Assembly: GCA_038380435.1 (NCBI GenBank)
Contig: JAWZYU010000017.1
Coordinates: 18,041,283-18,105,282 of the forward strand
Reading direction: 5' to 3'
Source of the DNA: Ryuthela nishihirai
Lineage: Eukaryota > Arthropoda > Arachnida > Araneae > Heptathelidae
Length of the DNA stretch: 64,000 nt
Made by a program: the position numbers and the translations under genes. How positions within the stretch are numbered: the first letter of the stretch is position 1; each line of letters opens with the position of its first letter. Below, piece after piece: positions 56,744 to 64,000 of the stretch. The notes beneath the pieces were generated by a model, which was not told the origin of the DNA, made no database searches, and worked only from the letters and a program-made list of their open reading frames with translations.

Positions 56744-57867
56744 CAGTGGATCCCACATAACAAAGTACTGGAAAATAATCTTCAGTTAATGAATAACCTC
56801 CAATCCTATGGGAGGTAATTCATTAAGTAGAGATTGCTCCCATTGACTTACATAACAAATTAGTTACAAAGTCACACAGTCACCAATTTTGGCCAATCAG
56901 AATGCTCCTAGGTGGACTAGGCAGGCCTCAGTCAATCAGTGATGCAAAATATGAGTTTCACTGCCTTGTTTACGTTGTTTGCTGTATTTCGCTGTGGAAA
57001 TATCTTTTTTGGAGCTATCATCATCCAGTAACTTTGAAAATTCCTACACCTACATCAGCTCTAATTTCCTTGAGGTTGTTATGGAAGGAGCATCTCCTTC
57101 AAATGGACAGTAGTGGTCATAGATACGTATCCCACTCACTGTATCGGACTATTAGATTATTTGTACTTGTTCTAAGGCTCAGAAATTATATAAAATGTTA
57201 CTTCAAATACTTGTTTTTGAGATGGGGGTTGGCTCAGTCAGTAGTGCATCAGGTTTGTAATCTGCAGCCCCCAGGTTTGAGTCCCACTTGTGCCAGAATT
57301 GAGATTTATTTCTGCTAACTCCCCACCCTGCCCTCGGTCAGAAAGGGGACACTGATGGGCTTGGCAAGGCTGCTGCCCATCTGATGAAAAGTCGTGGACC
57401 TCATGTAAAGGAACACCATACTCTGTAAACACACACTATGGCTTTCATAGGAGGCTTCCTTCTATGCAATGGATCTTCTTCCCCCAACTTCTCTAAGCCC
57501 TTATGTGCAAAAAAGGTGCCACTCAAATGTAAAACAACTTAACTCTCCTTCAAAAATTAATTATTTTCCTACCCCAACTTCACCATCAATCCCCTAACCC
57601 AGTCATCTTTTTAACCTAAGAAAGATTATTTTACTGTAATATTTTTATGCTTCATTTATTGACATTTTTTTTCACTATGTTTCTATTAATTTTAATCTTT
57701 TACCATGTTCTTATAAAGTTTGTCAAAAATTAGTGTTCAAATTTCATAAACTATGGTATTAAGGTCAAAAAGGTTGTGGCTTGGAAACAAATTAGGCTTT
57801 CAACACCTATTTCCAAATTCCCATATCAAAAGTTTATGGAACAAATTCAGTATGTAGGGGTCCACTG
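56744..57867. mobile_element. Tigger/pogo-like non-autonomous element
   Basis: The left end CAGTGGATCCCACATAACAA and the right end (complement) CAGTGGACCCCTACATACTG fit Tigger-type termini, with TA after the right end. No transposase inside. It is interrupted by a SINE at 57221-57545. Confidence 0.65.
57221..57545 (+). mobile_element. SINE family B copy
   Basis: Head GGGGGTTGGCTCAGTCAGTA, B box GGTTTGAGTCCCA, body GGACACTGATGGGCTTGGCA, and end GTGCCACTCAAATGTAAAAC. Full length but diverged in the middle. Confidence 0.88.
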
Positions 57868-58199
57868 TATATGCATTTTTTCCCCTCCTTCTAAAAATAT
57901 TTTAAAACACTCTTTGTGAAAAATTTGCGATATAGAGGTTTACTATTTTTTTCAACTCTGTTACAATTATAAATTTATATTTAATTATTTTACACTGATA
58001 TTACTCATCATAAATTATTTTTGAACAATTGTTTCTTTTTGGTTAAAATAATTTTATAATATTAATTTATTATATATACACTCAACCCTCCATGTGCACA
58101 AGTTCCATTTGGACAAATTCGAATCAGTGTGAACTATCTTTAATGCCCCCCCCCCTTTTTTTTATATGTGAACCCAAATTCAAATATATGAGAATAAAT

Positions 58200-58475
58200 G
58201 TTTAGCTACTGCTGTCATTATAATAACAAGAAGCTCAAGGTAAACATTTAGCTACCACTGTCATTATAATAACACTATAATAATGAGTTTAGCTGCAGCT
58301 GTCATTATAACAACACTATAATAATGAGTTTAGCTGCAGCTGTCATTACAATAACACTATAATAATGAGTTTAGCTGCAGCTGTCATTACAATAACACTA
58401 TAATAATGAGTTTAGCTGCAGCTCTCATTATAATAATGAAATTTGGTTAGTTACCATTGTCATTATTAATAACAA
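58200..58475 (+). repeat. 41-bp minisatellite
   Basis: GAGTTTAGCTGCAGCTGTCA followed by TTAYAAYAACACTATAATAAT repeats in about four near-identical units (58284-58440), with more diverged units on both sides. Confidence 0.92.
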
Positions 58476-58617
58476 GAAAAGACGGTTGAGATAGCCATAG
58501 TTCATTTTCTAGGAAATCATTTTGTTCACAAATGCTACATTTTTAGTCACATTTACATTACCAACTACATCAAATTATTTACATCTTGTGAACTTCAAAA
58601 AAGGGAAATTGTGCCCA

Positions 58618-59440
58618 TAAAGGAGAAGAGGAAGCTTATTATCAGCTTCAAAAAGAAGATGGAGATAATCTCAAGGACTAGCTAGTGAAGGTGTGTTGGC
58701 CATAGAGTGTGCAAGTGGGATTAATGAATCCATGGTGTACACCATTCACTCAAAGGAGGAGACCATAAAGGCATTTGTGCAGCAGTGTAGGCCTCTGGCT
58801 GCAAAAATTATCAAATATACATGGAATTCATTGTTCGGATGCATGGAATCGATGCTATTGATATGGACTGAAGATAACCATCAAAATCACATTCTGGTTG
58901 ATGGAAGCATTATCAGACAGAAAGCCATAACATCTTACAGCACTTGCAAGCTGAAGAAGATATTGGCAAGATCTTGAAGTTTTCAGCAAGGATTGGTTTG
59001 ACAAGTTTCTGCAGTGCTATAAGATGCATTAAGTTCAGTAACAAAGCTGCAAGTGTAGATCAGTCTGCAGCCGACCTATACCACACAAGGCTGCTCAGCC
59101 TCATCAAGGCAGATGGCTACTCAGCAAAGTAGATATTCAATGCCAATGAGATAGGTCTGTATTGGAAATGGATGCCAACAGACATTTCAAAGAAGGAGGG
59201 GAAGGATCCAAAGTTTCTGAAGATTGTCTAACTCTATTATTCTGTGGCAATGCAGGTGATTTCAAGTGTAAACCACTATTAAGCTACAAGTCTGAGAACT
59301 TAAGGGCAATGAAAAACATCAGCAAGAGTGTTTACCTGTGCATTGGAGGTTGTCTTCATAGTGTCTGGTGTAAACTTTCTGTAGGCGATTTGATAGCTTA
59401 CTACATAGTCAATATCTTTGGGGAACCTAGTCCATGTTGA
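58618..59440 (+). pseudogene. Tigger/pogo transposase pseudogene
   Basis: Fragments in family order: a basic start and HTH (KRKLIISFKKKMEIISRTS, then ASGINESMVYTIHSKEETI), then EEDIGKILKFSARIG, SAADLYHTRLLSLIKADGYS, IFNANEIGLYWKWMP and LTLLFCGNAGDFKCKPLLSY with KSENLRAMKN. The catalytic Asp of the FNADETGLFWK motif is Asn here (GAT to AAT, about 59140). Several frame changes occur, and the last catalytic region is absent. Confidence 0.8.
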
Positions 59441-59444
59441 CATA

Positions 59445-60607
59445 TTCTCTTATGATGATTGTAAGGTGATAAGTGAGCTTCCTCAAATGCAGTTTTGCAT
59501 TTCTGTTGCAATTTCCAGCAGCAAAACACAATTTTAAAGATCTTAGTTGCTGTCGTCATTTTCTGAGAACTTATATTTTTAACTAAAAATTTAACTTATT
59601 TAAAATACTATATAGGTTAAAAACAAGTAAAAAGGTGCTTGACTGGACTTGTTTTATCCGTCACCTAATAACTTTGTCTGATGTTAATGCTACCAACTTA
59701 ACTTTTTTCAAGCTAGATCTAGCTTTTTTAGCAGCTGTCTTGAAAAATTTTCAAATTGGCTTTTTTTAATAAAAAAATCTGTCATTTTCCATTTTATTAG
59801 CTGCTTTCAACATATTTCTAAATCTATTTTACCTTTAAATCATGCTTCAATTTTACAAAATAAGAAATATTTCACCTGCCCAAACTCAAATATAGGTTTC
59901 ATTGCACAACAAAAGTTGCTATCTAGAGAAAATGTTGTTTTCTAAATTAAAAAAAAAAAGCTTTTTTCATACCAAAATGCTTTTAAAGAGCTTGGTCTAG
60001 CTTATTTTCTTACATATGAATTGGCAACACTGTCTAACATGCCAGTTTATGCATGGCATGTCAATACCAGACATTATGAAGACAATCTGGAATATTGTGA
60101 ATGTGCCAGTCATTATACAGCAAGGGAGTGTAAAAACAAAAACTTATTATGCTGAAAATTCGGTAAATATTCCATTCATAGCAAATAACAGTACCTGTAT
60201 AGAATTTATTATAGACCCCAAACATGAAATTTTGATTTAAAGATGCTCAGTTGTTTTACTAAACAGAAAAGTATTTAAGATTCTTGTAGTCTGTGTAACG
60301 TCTAACAATTTATTAACAGTGAATTTTATAAATTAAAGTAATTATTATAATTTCATTGTGCTTGTAAATATATTTTCACCACTGATTATGACACACCATT
60401 GTAAGATTTTGAATCAGTAAAAGCTTTTTTATTCTTATTCTAAATATTCGATATATCTGATATATTTAATAATCTACTTAGTAAATCAATTTAGTCATTA
60501 TCAAATTTTACTGTCAAGCTATAAATAAATTAGATTTTAAAGTCACCATACACACATTTATACAAGTAAACATTTATGTTTGGATAACATTTCTGGAAGT
60601 TGCTTAC
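59445..60607. other. Intron downstream of DOCK exon A
   Basis: AT-rich. An open stretch at 60016-60240 (74 codons) lacks recognisable similarity. Nothing else seen. Confidence 0.5.
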
Positions 60608-60708
60608 TTCTCAATAATTTTTTCTTTCTTCACATCAGAGAATGTATCTAACTGCAGTGCAGGTTGAGTTAGAAATGCAACTGCCAAGGTAAAATAGTTG
60701 CTCCAAAG
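60608..60708 (-). CDS. DOCK3/4-like: DOCK3/4-like exon A (first exon in window)
   Basis: Encodes residues 1-33 of the joined frame plus two bases of codon 34, starting [16 protein letters not shown]. This matches the DOCK segment that reads [15 protein letters not shown] in vertebrates. The acceptor is a CTTATAG end at 60710-60709 and the donor is GTAAGC at 60607. The exon is 101 bp, phase 0 in and phase 2 out; the AA left over is completed by the first A of the next exon. I found no preceding exon between 60.7 and 64 kb, so the upstream intron extends beyond the window. Confidence 0.92.
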
Positions 60709-61271
60709 CTATAAGTGAAAAGTTTTTTAATAAAAAACAAATCTTGAATTATTAAAATCACAGAGGATATGAAAAATTTTACTTAGGGCAAAGTATATTC
60801 ATTGGTAAAATTCAATCAGCTGACAAGTATAATATTGTCAATATTCTGTTCCCACTTTTTTAATATCTGCACTAACTGCAATATTAAATTTTTGAAAATA
60901 ACAGATTTGTTTCTCTATCAGAAATAATTAGTGCCACAAAGCATTTCATTCAAACCTTTAACACTAAAATTAAAGAAATATTAACTCCCTATAAAAAATT
61001 AACCCTTTCAATCCCCGTGTGCACATATGAGAACATTAACTATAAACCATATTTTTGACTAATATAAATTTTTTAAATAAAATGCTTTTTTGAAAATTGT
61101 TTACCATATGAGATCATATAATAACAATAATATTGTGCTCCAAATGTTACTACTTTAACCCAAATCACTTCAGGACTGAAAAGATCAAAAATTAATACCC
61201 ATGTTTTTCAACAAATTATTTATTGAACGAAGCAAAAATCGATAAATTTCTATTCCAAACTATAATAACAT
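60709..61271. other. Intron upstream of DOCK exon A
   Basis: AT-rich, no feature seen. I looked for the preceding DOCK exon on the minus strand here and up to the window end without success. Confidence 0.5.
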
Positions 61272-61475
61272 AGCTGCCTCATGTGCAAGTGGTTAGCATG
61301 CTTGCCTACTAATCCAAGGAACCTAGGTTCAAGCCCTGGTAAGGAATGGATGTTTTTGTCTTTCTGCTGAGATTTTGCCTTCTTCACAAATCTCCTCTAT
61401 GGTGTATTAAACTGACAAGCTCCTGTCAGACCTCTGTGGAAAGCAGCTGTTTAAGGAGGTTTTTTTATATATATA
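61272..61475 (+). mobile_element. SINE family A, copy 5 (diverged)
   Basis: Head CATGTGCAAGTGGTTAGCAT, B box GGTTCAAGCCCT, body CTGCTGAGATTTTGCCTTCT and CTCCTGTCAGACCTCTGTGG, then a T/TA tail. Confidence 0.88.
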
Positions 61476-61944
61476 TATAATAACATATCCATTTTATTGA
61501 GCTATCACTTTTTTTTGTTGCATTCTTTCTATTTTAATACTCCATTCTCATCTGAATCCACAAACAACATTAGTCAAAATTTTTTATCAGCCATAAATCA
61601 TGATATATAGATCATTTTCCCAGTAGTTATTGTTTTTTGCTTGTTTTAATTCCTGTTATGAATTTTACTTCATATAACCAAAAATATTTACAATATAAGG
61701 ACTAGAACTTTGAAGTATTAAGAGGATATCAAAAGAGTTTTTGCAATTAACAAAGCTTGTTATTAATTTTAAAATGTAATTTGCCCTTTTTATGGATAAA
61801 TAAAAAAAAATTCCCGTACTTCATAGTTTATTTCATTTGAAGTAATAATTCAAATTCTGGAAGAATGTATATTTCCTCTGGCACATAAGGTAATCTCACA
61901 TTCAAAGAGAATGAAGTTTTTCATTTATTTACCTTTTCACTCCT

Positions 61945-62960
61945 TAAAGGTTTTAATTTAAACTAATGGATGATGGGGGGAAATGCAAATAGTAGCATTT
62001 TATTTGCAATCATACAACAAAAAAAGTTGCTCTTCTCACATCTTTCTGAGAAAAGGGGGCAGATTGTTGCTGCCAGGCAAATATCTCTTGACACTCTACC
62101 ACTGAAATTATAAATTTTTACCATAAACAGATCACCTGCATCATTCATTAAAAGTTTTGCCATTTCCATATTTAGTGACATATAATGATGTAAATTAAAA
62201 GTACTTAAGAATTTAAAAAATGCAAATTATATTTTATTAGTACCAATCGAACTAAAAAAAGTTTTCAATTATATTTTTAAACAAAACAGTTGCCTTTCAC
62301 ACCCACCCTCGACTTAAAGGGTCAACTCGTTGTTGCCAGTGATCATTATATTCCACCACCAAAATTCTAGCATAAATACATCGTTTGCAATATTTGCTTG
62401 AAATTTTGGAATTTCAATTTTTTTCTACAATTAGACAGCATAATTAAAGCTTTTGGGAGATTAAAAAATGTGAATCATAATATTTCATTAATATCCAGTC
62501 AACCCAAACAGAATTTGCATTTTCCCACACCCCTGGGGGTAAGTAAGGAGTAAAATTATTGTTGCCAATGGAAACTTCATGACTTTCACATTCCACCACC
62601 AAATTTTTAAAGCTGCAATTAGAGAACTCTCTTAACTTACCTCAAAATATATATATATGTTAAAACAAAAAAGTTGCATTTTGCAACCCCCTGGGGATAA
62701 AGGTCAACTCATTGTTGCCAATGGAAACTTTATGACATTCACATTCCACCACCAAAATTTTCCAATTTCTAGCATTAAATACATTGTTTGCAATATTCGT
62801 TTGATTATTGGAATTTTTAACTTTTTCCACCATTACAGGACACAATTATAGCTTTTGGGAGATTCAGAAAGTGTAAATCATATTATTTCACCAATACCTA
62901 TCCAACCCAAAAAGAATTTTTATCTCTACAAACAAAAAAGTTGGATGTCTACAAATAGGC
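61945..62960 (+). repeat. Diverged tandem array, unit about 260 bp
   Basis: Unit starts AAACAAAAAAGTTGC-like at about 62026, 62281, 62508 (short unit), 62662 and 62930. Shared parts are GTTGTTGCCAATGGAAACTT, CACATTCCACCACCAAAATT, ACATTGTTTGCAATATT and AGCTTTTGGGAGATT. AT-rich, no coding signal. Confidence 0.8.
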
Positions 62961-63080
62961 GACAAAGTGAACAGATTACCCTCACTTTTCTTTTTTAATG
63001 AGGTAAAAATACATTGGTCATCAATTTTTTTAAATAAATATTTGTATTATAATCTTGAGTATTGAAGAAAAATTGTCATT

Positions 63081-63140
63081 GGCAAGTGGGATACAAACTG
63101 ATGACCTACTGATAATATGTCAAGTACTCTACCAGCCACT
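63081..63140 (-). repeat. tRNA-like fragment, family C
   Basis: The minus strand reads GGCTGGTAGAGTACTTGACA, then TATTATCAGTAGG and GTTTGTATCCCACTTG. It has the D-arm, anticodon-arm and B-box layout of the tRNA-like sequence at 9052-9123 (CTGACATGTTATCAGGAGG). Too diverged to be a working tRNA. Confidence 0.55.
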
Positions 63141-63144
63141 AAAC

Positions 63145-63925
63145 AAAATCTCCACTACTGATGACTATAAGCTTTATAAATATCACAAAGTTCTCTGTTA
63201 TGGAGCAAATAAAGTTATTGAACATTTGCCTTCAAATGATTTGCATTACAAAAAGTTATAAGGTGCAAAACTGAGAAGCTTTTCAGAACAAGGACAGTTC
63301 TCCATCTTTAATGAGGATGGTTGTTTAAAAACTTCCATGGACATGTCATGAAGGGTGATTCCAATATCTCAGTTACAAGTGGTGATGGGCAACCTCATCT
63401 CTTACTGCTTCATGGATGATGGTTCAGTAGAAAGTAAAAATACATATGCTAGCAATGTGATATACTCTGCCTATGGCAGATGTGCACTGAATTATCAGCT
63501 TGGCAGCAGTTGTTAGTTTTGGCTGATATCTGATTGGTGCTCTGTGAATTTTTCTTGTAGCAAACAAATGGTTTTTTCACGTAATAAGTAAAGGGATTGT
63601 CCAGCTATAGGGAAAATCTGTACACCCCTGATTTTTGGAGGAGGATAGACTTTATACCATGGAGTCAGGCATTAGAAGTAGTTTTGACTATAACTGAAGA
63701 GTTTTATTGGAAAAATACTCTTGGCTGTATATATTGGATTAGTCTGACACAGCCTAAGTGGGATTAGTCTGACAAAGCCTAATGTGATGTTAAAAAAAAC
63801 ATGTCAAGTAACACTCAAAGATGTGCTGACCTATCCAATACATATAACCATGAGTGCTTCACTGACCAGATACTTTAATTACAGTCAAAACTAGGTAATG
63901 TTGGTATAAATAGGTGGCCTACAGG
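63145..63925. other. Intron, no recognised feature
   Basis: A short direct repeat TAGTCTGACA(C/A)AGCCTAA at about 63743 and 63767 is the only pattern noticed. Confidence 0.5.
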
Positions 63926-63928
63926 TAT

Positions 63929-64000
63929 TTAAAAAATAAATAAATACCCCCCCCCCCCCCTAAGCAGCAGCTTGCCATAGAGGTCTGAAAGGAGCCTCAG
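63929..64000 (-). mobile_element. SINE family A, copy 6 (cut by window end)
   Basis: The minus strand gives CTGAGGCTCCTTTCAGACCT, TATGGCAAGCTGCTGCTTA and a G-run, then an ATTTATTTATT tail, the 3' end of family A. Its head lies beyond the window. Confidence 0.88.

Larger units (their letters stand above)
58079..59440 (+). mobile_element. Tigger/pogo transposon relic
   Basis: The left end ACACTCAACCCTCCATGTGC resembles pogo-type termini. A 41-bp tandem array follows and then a decayed transposase. No right terminus was found, so the element may be truncated near 59.4 kb. Confidence 0.6.
161..60708 (-). other. DOCK3/4-like: Partial DOCK3/4-like gene (seven exons, introns between)
   Basis: Seven minus-strand exons join with consistent phases into 801 nt, 267 codons without a stop. 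All seven read as consecutive segments of a DOCK-family Rho/Rap GEF. Intron sizes in gene order are about 6.8, 6.7, 3.7, 26.7, 15.5 and 0.29 kb. The 5' part (C2-like DHR-1 and the N-terminal SH3 of the family) and the rest of DHR-2 lie outside the window. The EWQRRE motif in the last exon favours the DOCK3/DOCK4 (sponge) branch over DOCK1/2/5; this rests on recalled family sequences. Known role of the family: cytosolic or membrane-recruited activators of Rac (DOCK4 also Rap1), usually with ELMO, in actin remodelling. Confidence 0.9.

Noticed and set aside
58200..58475. CRISPR-like array
   Set aside because: Units are contiguous with no unique spacers, and the genome is eukaryotic. It is a minisatellite.
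60709..64000. Search for the exon preceding DOCK exon A
   Set aside because: No minus-strand segment with the expected phase-0 end and DOCK-like sequence was found; it is probably beyond the window.

Overview
This is a eukaryotic, AT-rich, intron-dominated window from an invertebrate animal. It holds one recognisable host gene, on the minus strand. Seven short exons, all with AG/GT borders and matching codon phases, join into one open frame of 267 codons (801 nt). The frame reads as a DOCK-family guanine-nucleotide exchange factor, most like the DOCK3/DOCK4 (Drosophila sponge) branch. It covers the end of the middle helical region and the start of the DHR-2 (Rac/Rap GEF) domain. In gene order the exons are 60608-60708, 53711-53769, 46886-47034, 43075-43160, 16252-16353, 691-751 and 161-403. 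The gene runs off both ends of the window. I cannot name the species. The protein and the repeat types fit a protostome, perhaps an arthropod or chelicerate, but this is a weak inference.

The rest is intron, mostly filled with transposable elements. Intron 751-16252 (15.5 kb) holds: a LINE copy inside a 240-bp-armed palindrome (952-6090), itself carrying a Tc1 element and a SINE dimer; a mariner relic; a tRNA-cored palindrome; and a near-complete 3.65-kb RTE-like LINE with an 11-bp target duplication (12103-15750). Intron 16353-43075 (26.7 kb) holds a rearranged third LINE copy, two Tc1 elements, two large foldback elements (28602-30663 and about 34570-38195), a Penelope-like GIY-YIG remnant, MITEs, many SINEs and a hAT element with a perfect 8-bp target duplication (39805-42314). 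A decayed tandem copy of exon 43075-43160 also lies here.

The introns from 43.2 to 60.6 kb hold nested SINEs, repeat elements built of tandem units, another MITE, a Tc1 element with about 147-bp terminal repeats (54544-56078), and Tigger/pogo relics. The last 3.3 kb holds SINEs and a diverged tandem array of about 260-bp units.

Two tRNA-derived SINE families recur. Family A has a leucine/serine-tRNA-like head, a body of about 200 bp and a T-rich tail. Family B has a body of about 390 bp. A third tRNA-like type (family C) occurs twice. Nearly all transposase and reverse transcriptase frames are broken, several exactly at catalytic codons. I found no prokaryotic-style system, CRISPR array, operon or functional RNA gene. 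The most informative observations are the exon chain, the decayed exon duplication, the several large palindromic elements and the nested insertions whose joints can be read exactly.
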